DNA from: CAYMLQ01 sp964390795 | Lineage (GTDB): Bacteria > Verrucomicrobiota > Kiritimatiellia > RFP12 > UBA1067 | Length of the DNA stretch: 14,019 bases | Reading direction: 5' to 3' | Assembly (NCBI GenBank): GCA_964390795.1 | Contig: CAYMLQ010000120.1 | Coordinates: forward strand, 1 to 14,019 | Part shown: one piece after another, positions 7,097 through 13,487 of the stretch | Layout of the letters: each line of letters starts with the position of its first letter | How positions within the stretch are numbered: the stretch's first letter is position 1 | Notes under the pieces: generated by a model | What the model saw: only the letters and a program-made list of their open reading frames with translations | Database searches by the model: none | Told to the model about the DNA's origin: nothing | Position numbers and translations under genes: made by a program

Positions 7097-7365
7097 TTCA
7101 GGGCATCGGAGAAAAGTTCGTCGATGTTGCCATAACGTTTGGCTTTCGGGTCTGCGGTCAGGCGTTTTGCCTCTTTCATGGCGGCAAGCATCTCCCGTTC
7201 TTTCGTATCGCGCCGACGGATTGAGAACGGGATGCCTTGGTACGAAAGCGCCTCAGTGATAAAGAGGTTGATGGCAGCGGACATTCCAAGTCCGAGTTCG
7301 TCAAACAGTTCCTCAGCGGCCTTCTTCTTCTTCCGATCCATGCGCATGGTGAATGTGGTGGTCAT
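7093..7365 (-). CDS. dinJ-like: RelB/DinJ-family antitoxin
   Basis: A 90-residue protein. The N-terminus (MTTTFTMRMD) supplies the beta strand of a ribbon-helix-helix DNA-binding fold, followed by helices KKKKAAEELFDELGLGMS and AAINLFITEALSYQGIPF, typical of RelB/DinJ. The C-terminal part (AKRYGNIDELFSDALK) is the charged tail that wraps the cognate YafQ-type toxin. I place the start at 7365, with AGAGG 6 nt upstream; a longer reading from 7425 would add 20 residues with no family similarity. Its TGA overlaps the toxin ATG by 4 nt, the usual translationally coupled arrangement with antitoxin first. It should form a dimer that represses its own promoter and neutralises toxin. With the toxin broken it is effectively an orphan here, free to act as a repressor or to neutralise related toxins elsewhere. 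Confidence 0.92.
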   Translation of the reverse strand: MTTTFTMRMDRKKKKAAEELFDELGLGMSAAINLFITEALSYQGIPFSIRRRDTKEREMLAAMKEAKRLTADPKAKRYGNIDELFSDALK

Positions 7366-7386
7366 GGTTATCCTCTCACTTGGTGA

Positions 7387-7420
7387 CGAACAATGTAACA
7401 CTTCTGTTCGACGATGTAAA
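7387..7420 (-). promoter_or_regulatory. Antitoxin promoter with overlapping operator-like inverted repeat
   Basis: On the minus strand TTTACA (7415-7420) and TACATT (7392-7397) are separated by 17 bp, a good sigma70-like pair, 27 bp upstream of the antitoxin ATG. An inverted repeat CGAACA/TGTTCG (7387-7392 and 7405-7410) straddles the -10 hexamer, and a second dyad CGACG/CGTCG (7409-7413 and 7425-7429) overlaps the -35. Ribbon-helix-helix antitoxins autoregulate from such sites, so these are the natural operator candidates. Confidence 0.55.
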
Positions 7421-7441
7421 TACACGTCGTAATCGGTTGGT

Positions 7442-7465
7442 AAAGTTCCGAAGAAAGTTCCGAAG
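7442..7465. repeat. Perfect 12-bp tandem duplication upstream of the antitoxin promoter
   Basis: AAAGTTCCGAAG occurs at 7442-7453 and again directly at 7454-7465. A short GT run (GTGTGTGTG) follows. It lies just outside the -35 region. Together with the 11-bp duplication in the toxin gene it suggests local slippage around this locus. Confidence 0.9.
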
Positions 7466-7487
7466 GTGTGTGTGTCAGGAAAGTGAT

Positions 7488-7566
7488 AGATTAAAGGTAA
7501 AGATAAGGGTGAAAGATGAGGGTTGCCTTGCCCTTAATCGATCTCCCTTATCTTTAACCCTAATCT
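7488..7566. repeat. Long imperfect inverted repeat (22-bp arms) between the TA locus and the PPC operon
   Basis: Arms at 7488-7509 and 7545-7566 pair at 19 of 22 positions, including a perfect 11-bp core AAAGATAAGGG/CCCTTATCTTT. The 35-nt loop contains a nested AGGG/CCCT stem. It lies 39 bp beyond the PPC gene stop in the direction of its transcription, so it could act as a terminator or 3' RNA-stabilising hairpin. It lacks a U-tract and is rather AT-rich. It might also be a decayed palindromic repeat element. Confidence 0.6.
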
Positions 7567-7569
7567 CTC

Positions 7570-7590
7570 CTGCCTAGGCGTCCCTGCCTA
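7570..7590. repeat. Second occurrence of the CTGCCTA heptamer, 3' of the PPC gene
   Basis: CTGCCTA occurs at 7570-7576 and 7584-7590, exactly 14 bp (two heptads) apart, with GGCGTCC between. The same heptamer appears twice in the array abutting the stop of the isomerase gene. Both groups sit immediately 3' of a minus-strand gene. Confidence 0.6.
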
Positions 7591-7607
7591 GCTTCGCGCG
7601 CAAGCTA
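7589..7607 (-). terminator. Small hairpin overlapping the PPC gene stop codon
   Basis: TAGCTT (7589-7594) and AAGCTA (7602-7607) form a perfect 6-bp stem with a GC-rich 7-nt loop. The upstream arm includes the TAG stop of the PPC gene. There is no U-tract, so on its own it is a weak terminator candidate; the larger hairpin at 7488-7566 may be the functional one. Confidence 0.3.
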
Positions 7608-9824
7608 CGGCGTGACCGTGCACACGACCGCAGGAAAGGCGCCCAGCGGCACGCGGAAGGCATTGGCGGCGGCCTTCTGTGCGTCTGCGGCCTGTGGCCG
7701 GGAACCAGACGCGGCGATGATCAGGTTGCCGCTCTGCCCCGCTTTCACTTTCGACGCGTCGGCCTGTAGCACGAGCCCGTCTTTCGTCATTTCTTTGATG
7801 CTGATCCCTTCGGGCGCGTTGACCAGTTCGTACCTGATATCGCTTAAGAAACCGCCGGTCGGCAGGAACAGGTCGACGCGCGCCGTTCCGCCCGCGGCGA
7901 TGCGGATCGGAGACGGCGTCCTCACACTCGGCTCGCTGCGATAGCGGATGCGTCCGACCGCGACGGACGTCAGCTCCCGCGCCAGCACAAGATGCCGATA
8001 GGCGAACGCCTGCATCATGTCGTCCGCCGGCAACGCCGGGCGGACGACCGGGCTGCCGAGAACGGACGAGCGCCCCTCCACATGCAGCGCCACAGGCTCG
8101 TCGGGAGCGGTCAGCGGCGCGGTAAGCGTAAACGTCACCTGGTCCTGATTGGCTGGAATCACTGCGCAATCCAGGCGGTAGCCGGCCGGAACATCCTTCA
8201 GCGCCAGCGAGATCGCATTCGTAAAGCCGTCTTTGCGAAGCGCGTAAGCCGTGAGCGGCACGCTCGCGCCCGCACGGACGTTCAGGCACGACGGCGTCAC
8301 GCGCAGTTCGAAGTCCGGCCGCGGCGCGCTCAGCCGTAACCGGTAGCTGTAGGCCGGGCCGCCGCCACGCTGGGTATCGCCGAGGTAGACCGTGTACACG
8401 CCATCGGAAAGCAGTTTGACCGCAAGATAGGAATCCGCATGATGCGTGTTCAGCCCCGACCCCTTGTCGTCGCGATCATCGTTGCAAGCAACCTGCCGGC
8501 CTGCCGGATCGATCAGGCGCAGCACGGAGTCCACCGGAGAGTCGAGGCGCCGCGCGAACACCTCGGCCACGAGCTGCTGGCCGGCCTGCCCCTCAAAACG
8601 GAACACGTCCCAGTCGCCGGGCTGGTCGACATGCCCGTTGACGATCAGAGGAAGGATCACGACGTTGGCGTTTGTTTTCGCGCCGTTGGGCTCGGTCTCG
8701 AAACGCTCTGGAAGCGTGTCCAGCAACAGCGGCACCGGGTTCGCCAACCGACTCACTTGAAACGGATAGATGCCCGGCTGTTTGTCCCTGAAATCCAGTT
8801 CGGCTTGCCGGAAGGGCAGGTTCCAGCCGCTGACGCCGACCGTCGTTTTTGTGCCGATCCGACCGCCCGACGGAAAGACGCCGGTTACGAATGGCTCTTC
8901 GCCGACGGTCATGCGGTAGACGAAATCTTCACGTCCGCGGAAAAGCGAGTCGTGGATCTTAAGCGAATAGTCGCCCGCTTTCGGTATCGTGTAGAAAATC
9001 ACCGGGTCGGGCCGGAATTTGTAGTCGTCGGCAAACGCGACCTCGTTGCTCTGCGCGTCATACAGGCCCACCGTGGCCTGCACCCAGCCGGGAACGGCGT
9101 CCGCCAGATACGGAATCAGCTCCCGCGCGCTGACGGACACGACCAGACGCTGGCCCGCACGCACGCTGAACCGGTACGTGTCGACGCCGCCGGGCGGAAG
9201 CTGCCCGTTCAGCGTGGCCGGCACCTGGATGTCGATAGCTGTCGGCGTGGGATCGCTCTTCGGCTCCATGCTGAACTTCGCCTTGGGCACGTTCTTCCAG
9301 TCCGTCTTGCTGTACTCCGGCAATTGACCCACCACGAACGTTCGAGGATTCGACAGCCCCCCCCGCGAAAGCAGGCGGAGTTCGCGGGAGCCCGGCACCG
9401 CGTTGGTTGCCACCGTGATCTTGATCGTGACGAATTCGCCGAGCGACGGATTGGCCAGGCGACGCCCGAACGCGGTCAGCTTGTCTTTGGCCTCGGTCGC
9501 CATCTTCAGATCCTCAAGGCTCATCCGCTCGCCCTGCATCCGCTTCTGCTTGAGCTTGCCGAGCTGCTCCTTCAGCTCCTGCTGCTCCTTCGGAGTCACC
9601 TGCCGCTCCTGTTTGGAGATCACCGCGCTGACGCCAGTGCCGGACACCGTCACCTCCGTGGCTTCACCGAGACCCGCGCCGCCGATCACCGCCTCGAACG
9701 TCGTCCCCTGACGCCCGCCCGCAGGGTACACATAGCCGATGTGCGCCTCGCGCTGATTTTGCTGCGCGAACGATGCGGTCGCGAGTGCGAAAACCGCGGC
9801 TGCCGAGAGAAGCGTCTTTATCAT
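7605..9824 (-). CDS. Secreted protein with two PPC (bacterial pre-peptidase C-terminal) domains, partner of DUF1501/DUF1549 proteins
   Basis: A 739-residue protein with a clear signal peptide (MIKTLLSAAAVFALATASFA, cut about residue 20). An N-terminal beta-sandwich (IPT/Ig-like, starting HIGYVYPAGGRQGTTFEAVIGG) is interrupted at about 70-120 by a highly charged helical insert rich in Lys, Gln and Glu, probably a coiled coil. Two PPC-type beta-sandwich domains follow at about 196-306 (DTYRFSVRAGQRLVVSV) and 376-498 (DVFRFEGQAGQQLVAEV, DSVLRLIDPAGR), then two more beta-rich domains. No catalytic motif is visible; PPC domains usually bind protein or carbohydrate at the cell surface. I prefer the ATG at 9824 (GGAG 8 nt upstream, TGATG overlap with the DUF1501 stop); a GTG one codon earlier at 9827 is equally possible. 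It is the third gene of the coupled operon, and its role is presumably shared with the DUF1501 and DUF1549/DUF1553 partners. Confidence 0.88.
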   Translation of the reverse strand: MIKTLLSAAAVFALATASFAQQNQREAHIGYVYPAGGRQGTTFEAVIGGAGLGEATEVTVSGTGVSAVISKQERQVTPKEQQELKEQLGKLKQKRMQGERMSLEDLKMATEAKDKLTAFGRRLANPSLGEFVTIKITVATNAVPGSRELRLLSRGGLSNPRTFVVGQLPEYSKTDWKNVPKAKFSMEPKSDPTPTAIDIQVPATLNGQLPPGGVDTYRFSVRAGQRLVVSVSARELIPYLADAVPGWVQATVGLYDAQSNEVAFADDYKFRPDPVIFYTIPKAGDYSLKIHDSLFRGREDFVYRMTVGEEPFVTGVFPSGGRIGTKTTVGVSGWNLPFRQAELDFRDKQPGIYPFQVSRLANPVPLLLDTLPERFETEPNGAKTNANVVILPLIVNGHVDQPGDWDVFRFEGQAGQQLVAEVFARRLDSPVDSVLRLIDPAGRQVACNDDRDDKGSGLNTHHADSYLAVKLLSDGVYTVYLGDTQRGGGPAYSYRLRLSAPRPDFELRVTPSCLNVRAGASVPLTAYALRKDGFTNAISLALKDVPAGYRLDCAVIPANQDQVTFTLTAPLTAPDEPVALHVEGRSSVLGSPVVRPALPADDMMQAFAYRHLVLARELTSVAVGRIRYRSEPSVRTPSPIRIAAGGTARVDLFLPTGGFLSDIRYELVNAPEGISIKEMTKDGLVLQADASKVKAGQSGNLIIAASGSRPQAADAQKAAANAFRVPLGAFPAVVCTVTP

Positions 9825-11140
9825 CACATGATCTCCTTCAGAAGGCTGACAGCTTGCAAGGCGGGCAGGGGCGGGTTCCCATCGCCTGGCGGCTGCAGCT
9901 TGCCCACTTGAGCGTCAATGCCGAGCAGCGCATACATGCTCGCGATGACGTCGTTCGGGCTCACCGGCCGCGCCTTCACCTCTTCGCCGCGCGCGTCCGT
10001 CGCGCCGACTACCTGTCCGCCCCTGAAGCCGCCACCTGCCACCAGGGTGCTGAACGCCTTGCCCCAGTGCCCGCGCCCGCCGTTCCACGGCGCTGAAAAA
10101 TCTGCTTTGGGCGTGCGGCCGAACTCGCCGCCGCACCACACGATCGTGCCGTCCAGCAGCCCGCGCTCGGATAGATCCTGCAGCAGCGTCGCCAGCCCCT
10201 TGTCCAGTTCAGGCAATTTGCGGCGCAGCGTGGCGAAGTTGTCCTTGTGGGTGTCCCAGCCGTTGTAGTTGATGGTGACATAAGGTACGCCTTTTTCGAC
10301 CAGCCGGCGCGCCATCAGGCAGGACTGACCGAATTTGCTGCGGCCGTAGCGCTCGCGCAAATCGTCTTTCTCGGTGGCGAGGTCAAAGACCTTCGCGCCG
10401 TCTCCGAGAATCATGTCGTACGCCTGTTCCTCTGCCCGCGCCAAGGCCTTAAGCGCCGGGTTCTGCGGCAGCGCCCGCGGCAGCGCGTTGAGTTTGTTCA
10501 GCAGCTCGCGCCGGTCGCGCTGCTGCTGGTCCGAAATGCCTTGCGCCGCAATGCCCTCCACCAGAAACTTAGGCTGCGACGGATCGCCTCCGGTGGCGAA
10601 CGGCTTGTAGCGCGCGCCGAGGAACCCCGCCTCGTCAAAACGCCCCAGCGGCTCCGTCAGCGCGATGTACGGGGGAAGCTGGCCCGCGTAGCCGCCCTCG
10701 GCGCCGCAGAAGCGCGACACGACCGCGCCGGTGCCAGGATAAATCACGCGTTCGCCTGCCTTATGTCCGGTCTGCACCATGTAGGTCGCGGTCTCATGCG
10801 CGTTGCTATCGTGCGTCATGCTGCGGATGATCGAATAGTTGCCGGCCTGCTTGGCCAGCAGCGGCAGGAGTTCGCAAATCCGGATGCCGGACACGTTGGT
10901 TTCAATGGCCTTGAACGGCCCGGCATAGTCGCTGCCAGCCTCGGGCTTCGGGTCAAACGTGTCGAGATGCGGCGCTCCGCCCCACAGCCAGATCTGAATA
11001 ACCGACTTGGCCTTGCCGCCGCCCTTGGCCGGCGGCATCGCAGCATGGGTGCGTAGCGGCAGCCCGCTGGCCAGCCAGAGGCCAGTCGCGCCGAGCATCG
11101 TCCGCCGGATGGTCTCCCGCCGTGTCAGGTGTGCGTTCAT
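9824..11140 (-). CDS. DUF1501 family protein, Tat-exported
   Basis: A 438-residue protein of normal DUF1501 length. The N-terminus LTRRETIRRTMLGATGLWL carries paired arginines ahead of a hydrophobic stretch, consistent with Tat export, as is typical for this family. Hallmarks include IQIWLWGGAPHLDTFDPKP (about 48-66), TINYNGWDTHKDNF in the middle, and WCGGEFGRTPKAD and GRGHWGKAFSTLVAGGG near the end. The fold is related to alkaline phosphatase/sulfatase-type enzymes, but no activity has been established for DUF1501 that I know of. I start it at 11140, 5 nt after the stop of the DUF1549/DUF1553 gene; a longer reading from 11188 overlaps that gene and adds residues before the Tat motif. No Shine-Dalgarno sequence is visible, so translation probably depends on coupling. 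Its TGA overlaps the start of the PPC gene. Confidence 0.93.
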   Translation of the reverse strand: MNAHLTRRETIRRTMLGATGLWLASGLPLRTHAAMPPAKGGGKAKSVIQIWLWGGAPHLDTFDPKPEAGSDYAGPFKAIETNVSGIRICELLPLLAKQAGNYSIIRSMTHDSNAHETATYMVQTGHKAGERVIYPGTGAVVSRFCGAEGGYAGQLPPYIALTEPLGRFDEAGFLGARYKPFATGGDPSQPKFLVEGIAAQGISDQQQRDRRELLNKLNALPRALPQNPALKALARAEEQAYDMILGDGAKVFDLATEKDDLRERYGRSKFGQSCLMARRLVEKGVPYVTINYNGWDTHKDNFATLRRKLPELDKGLATLLQDLSERGLLDGTIVWCGGEFGRTPKADFSAPWNGGRGHWGKAFSTLVAGGGFRGGQVVGATDARGEEVKARPVSPNDVIASMYALLGIDAQVGKLQPPGDGNPPLPALQAVSLLKEIM

Positions 11141-11145
11141 AGGTG

Positions 11146-12696
11146 TCAGTGCCTGTATTGGAATTCCGCAGTGTTGATCAGCGCCCAAGCGATATCCAGC
11201 GCCACACGCTGGCCCTCCGGATGCTCCTGCCGGTACGCGGTCAGCACCGCCAGTTCCTCGACTGTCGGATAGCGCGAAAGAAGGGTCAGGTAGAGCGCAT
11301 CGACCTGCTCGCGGGGGCGCTTCCCTACGGGCCGGAACAGCGCCTGAACCTTGCTGCCCTGCTCCAGTTTCCGTTGAATGTGGCTCGAGTTTAGCAGATG
11401 CAAACGCTGGGAGGCGGTGGGCTCATGGTTGCGCTCGGTCTCCAACCCGGTGTCGCGCGCCGATCGCCCGTACAGGCTGAGGAACGGGCTGCTGATGCTG
11501 CCGTCCGCCAGCGTGATCGTGCGCTGGTTCTCGGGGATGAAGGAGAAGGGCTCCGGGATGTTGCTCGTGTACTTCTCGGTCGAACCGGTGATCTGGTTCA
11601 GCGCGTCGATCAGCACCTCGGCTTCCAGCCTGCGCACCGGATAAAAGGCGAAGGCCTTCTCGCCTGCGGGATTGGAGGTCTTGGGAATACTGGATAACTG
11701 ATAGGTCTTCGACTTGAGGATCATCTGAAAGATCCGTTTCAGGTCATACCGACCGGAGATCAGTTCGCGCTCCAGATAGGACAGCAGCTCGGGATTAACG
11801 GGAGGATTGTCAGGACGGATGTCGTCGGGCTCGTCGATGATGCCGTGCCCCATAAACCACGACCAGGCCCGGTTCACGGCGCAGCGCGCGAACCACGGGT
11901 TGCGGGGGTTCACCAGCCAGGCGGCAAAGACCTCGCGCGGATCCTGGTCGGGCGTAAAATCAACCGCTGTGCCATCCGGAAAAACAGCGGACATCTGCGC
12001 GTTGGAGGACGCCGGATCGAAGTAGATGATCTCCTCCTTCCACTCCGCCGTGGACTTGTAGCCCACTTGCGAGAAGAACGCCGCCAGTCCCGTCAGACGC
12101 GCCTCGGGCCACTTCTCCGCACGCGTGCCCATGAAGGTCAGCGCCGCCGCCTGCGCCAGCGTTCCGGGCGTTTTGCTCTGCACCGCGCGGTAGAAGTTCA
12201 CCTGCGGTTTTCGGAAGTTGCTCCCGCTGGCCGTGAGCAGCTCGCGCGCAAACCGGTCATAGGGCAGGTTCTCCTTCACGCTCGTGCGTATCCAGCGGTG
12301 ATACGCCTGCACCGCGTTGGGCCACAGGTTGATGGGGAACTCCGATTTGACCCGCAGCAGGTCGCACCACTTCAGCGCCCAGAAGTCTGCGAACTCGTCC
12401 CGCGCCAGCAGACGGTCGATCAGCGCGTCGCGTTTTCCAGGGCTTCGGTCATCCAGAAAAACACGCACCTCCTCAGCGGTCGGAAGCGTTCCGATCACAT
12501 CCAGAAAAACGCGCCGGACAAAGACCTCGTCCGAGCAGCCCTCCGACGGCTCAATGCCCAATTGCTGCAGCTTGCCGAACACAAAGCCGTCGATCTGCGC
12601 TTGCGGCGCGAGAGACGACGGGGGCAAGCCGCAGGCCGTCATTGAGGCAAAAGCGATCACGGCAGCCGCAAACAGGGTTCGGCAGAGATGGCCCAT
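11146..12696 (-). CDS. DUF1549/DUF1553 domain protein (compact form, no cytochrome c domain)
   Basis: A 516-residue exported protein. After a signal peptide (MGHLCRTLFAAAVIAFASMTAC, with C22 a possible but weak lipobox cysteine) comes the DUF1549 domain, about 32-240 (IDGFVFGKLQQLGI, RRVFLDVIGTLPTAEEV, YDRFARELLTASG). The DUF1553 domain follows from about 255 to the end (WLVNPRNPWFARCAVNRAWSWFMGHGII, LKRIFQMILKSKTYQLSS, LLNSSHIQRKL). Many planctomycete relatives carry an N-terminal cytochrome c (CxxCH) domain and a long insert between the two DUFs; both are missing here. The function is unknown. The start is uncertain: GTG at 12699 and ATG at 12723 are alternatives and none has a Shine-Dalgarno sequence. 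I prefer 12696 because it gives the cleanest signal peptide. First gene of the operon with DUF1501 (5 nt downstream) and PPC. Confidence 0.9.
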   Translation of the reverse strand: MGHLCRTLFAAAVIAFASMTACGLPPSSLAPQAQIDGFVFGKLQQLGIEPSEGCSDEVFVRRVFLDVIGTLPTAEEVRVFLDDRSPGKRDALIDRLLARDEFADFWALKWCDLLRVKSEFPINLWPNAVQAYHRWIRTSVKENLPYDRFARELLTASGSNFRKPQVNFYRAVQSKTPGTLAQAAALTFMGTRAEKWPEARLTGLAAFFSQVGYKSTAEWKEEIIYFDPASSNAQMSAVFPDGTAVDFTPDQDPREVFAAWLVNPRNPWFARCAVNRAWSWFMGHGIIDEPDDIRPDNPPVNPELLSYLERELISGRYDLKRIFQMILKSKTYQLSSIPKTSNPAGEKAFAFYPVRRLEAEVLIDALNQITGSTEKYTSNIPEPFSFIPENQRTITLADGSISSPFLSLYGRSARDTGLETERNHEPTASQRLHLLNSSHIQRKLEQGSKVQALFRPVGKRPREQVDALYLTLLSRYPTVEELAVLTAYRQEHPEGQRVALDIAWALINTAEFQYRH

Positions 12697-12790
12697 CACG
12701 GGATTGGAGCATGTGACGTTCATAACTGGTAGGATGAACGTATACCCCTGCGCATTTATTGTTCCCGAAAGAAAGTTTCGCTCTCGCGCC

Positions 12791-13165
12791 TTATCCGTTG
12801 AGGCCCTGAAGCGTACGAAACGAATCGAGCAACAGTTCGAACTGAGGCCGAAACATGGGCCAGTTCCGCCAAATGAAAAATACAGGCCCAACGTTGACGA
12901 CAATCACGAGCAGGCTGATCGCCAGTTTCCAAAACAGGCTTGTGCTCGGCCGGAACCAGAGGAGCGGAAGCGCGAACGGACCCACACTCGCAAGCATGAT
13001 CACAATGAAGGTCGTCCGGTAAAACCACGGCAGATCCTGGTCGGACGTCACCGGTGGTGCGGACACCGGCGGAGGTCGCTGAAAACCGTTCAGAAATTCG
13101 CCGCAGTGTTTACATTTGACCGCAGCGTCCTGAATCTCTTCCGCGCAAAATGGGCATCTCTTCAT
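12791..13165 (-). CDS. Zinc-ribbon small membrane protein
   Basis: A 124-residue protein. An N-terminal zinc ribbon has four cysteines in two pairs (CPFC at 4-7 and CKHC at 18-21), followed by a short Pro-rich linker and two predicted transmembrane helices (about 48-71 and 77-98). The tail is FRPQFELLLDSFRTLQGL. The architecture, cytoplasmic ribbon plus membrane anchor, is common in bacteria and has no assigned function. A GCGAG lies 4-5 nt upstream of the ATG at 13165, a weak ribosome-binding site. It is 94 bp ahead of the DUF1549/DUF1553 start on the same strand, so cotranscription is possible but not certain. A short CGAAA/TTTCG hairpin lies between them near 12765-12785. Confidence 0.75.
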   Translation of the reverse strand: MKRCPFCAEEIQDAAVKCKHCGEFLNGFQRPPPVSAPPVTSDQDLPWFYRTTFIVIMLASVGPFALPLLWFRPSTSLFWKLAISLLVIVVNVGPVFFIWRNWPMFRPQFELLLDSFRTLQGLNG

Positions 13166-13189
13166 TTTTCTCGCTTTGCATCACATCCG

Positions 13190-13211
13190 TAGGGCCAGTA
13201 GTATAGCCCTA
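13190..13211. repeat. 6-bp perfect inverted repeat upstream of the zinc-ribbon gene
   Basis: TAGGGC (13190-13195) and GCCCTA (13206-13211) with a 10-nt spacer, 25 bp upstream of the zinc-ribbon ATG. It could be an operator for that gene. The rest of 13212-13272 shows no recognisable feature. Confidence 0.35.
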
Positions 13212-13272
13212 TCCCGGCTTCGATAACAAGCCGCAGGTTTTGGGTGTGGAAAAAGGGCGGCGGATAAAGCCT

Positions 13273-13422
13273 GTTGTCGCCCAGCAATTCATTTTGTGGC
13301 TTCTGAGCCACGGGAATGCAGGCTAAAGCCTGTACTACGAACGGTTTCTTACACGGAAAGAAGCGTTTGTAGTTCAGCCTTCAGGCTGTCTCAAGCCAAA
13401 ATTAGAATTGCTGGTTGTCGCC
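13273..13422. mobile_element. MITE-like palindromic element (132 bp) with 9-bp flanking direct repeats
   Basis: The element core is 13282-13413. Its ends are perfect 9-bp terminal inverted repeats CAGCAATTC and GAATTGCTG (13282-13290 and 13405-13413), extended imperfectly by ATTTT and GGCTT blocks. It is flanked exactly by GTTGTCGCC at 13273-13281 and 13414-13422, the signature of a 9-bp target-site duplication. Inside are three clean hairpins: GTGGCT/AGCCAC (13296-13311, 4-nt loop), CAGGCT/AGCCTG (13319-13332, 2-nt loop) and CAGCCT/AGGCTG (13375-13388, 2-nt loop). Around 13319-13388 lies a larger imperfect palindrome containing CTACGAAC and its inverted counterpart GTTTGTAG. There is no coding capacity, so mobilisation would require a transposase in trans. 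The transposase family is not identifiable from the ends. Confidence 0.65.
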
Positions 13423-13466
13423 GACAGTCCATTGTATTAAAGTAAACGGAAAGCGTCGTATCCGTT
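13415..13466 (+). promoter_or_regulatory. Possible promoter and operator-like dyad of the rhamnosidase-like gene
   Basis: TTGTCG (13415-13420, within the right direct repeat of the MITE-like element) and TAAAGT (13438-13443) are 17 bp apart, each matching 4 of 6 sigma70 consensus positions. Just downstream, AACGGA (13445-13450) and TCCGTT (13461-13466) form a perfect inverted repeat with a 10-nt spacer, where a repressor would block initiation. Both are weak calls based on pattern alone. Confidence 0.3.
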
Positions 13467-13487
13467 ACACACTCAAGGAGCACCGTC

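Noticed and set aside
6791..7135. A plus-strand gene over the toxin region
   Set aside because: It is antisense to the toxin gene, whose ancestral frame is clearly recognisable once one 11-bp copy is removed.
8439..9911. A 490-codon plus-strand reading frame opposite the PPC gene and the end of DUF1501
   Set aside because: Composition typical of antisense shadows; it also crosses a real operon junction on the other strand.
11141..11188. Earlier start for DUF1501 at 11188
   Set aside because: It would overlap the end of the DUF1549/DUF1553 gene and add residues ahead of the Tat motif; the ATG at 11140 gives a normal Tat leader.
12697..12903. N-terminal extension of the DUF1549/DUF1553 protein to an ATG at 12903
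   Set aside because: The extension overlaps the zinc-ribbon gene, has no family similarity and would bury the signal peptide internally.
13282..13413. A CRISPR repeat or tRNA/structured RNA in the palindromic region
   Set aside because: There is only one copy with no spacer periodicity and no cloverleaf; exact flanking direct repeats fit insertion of a small mobile element better.
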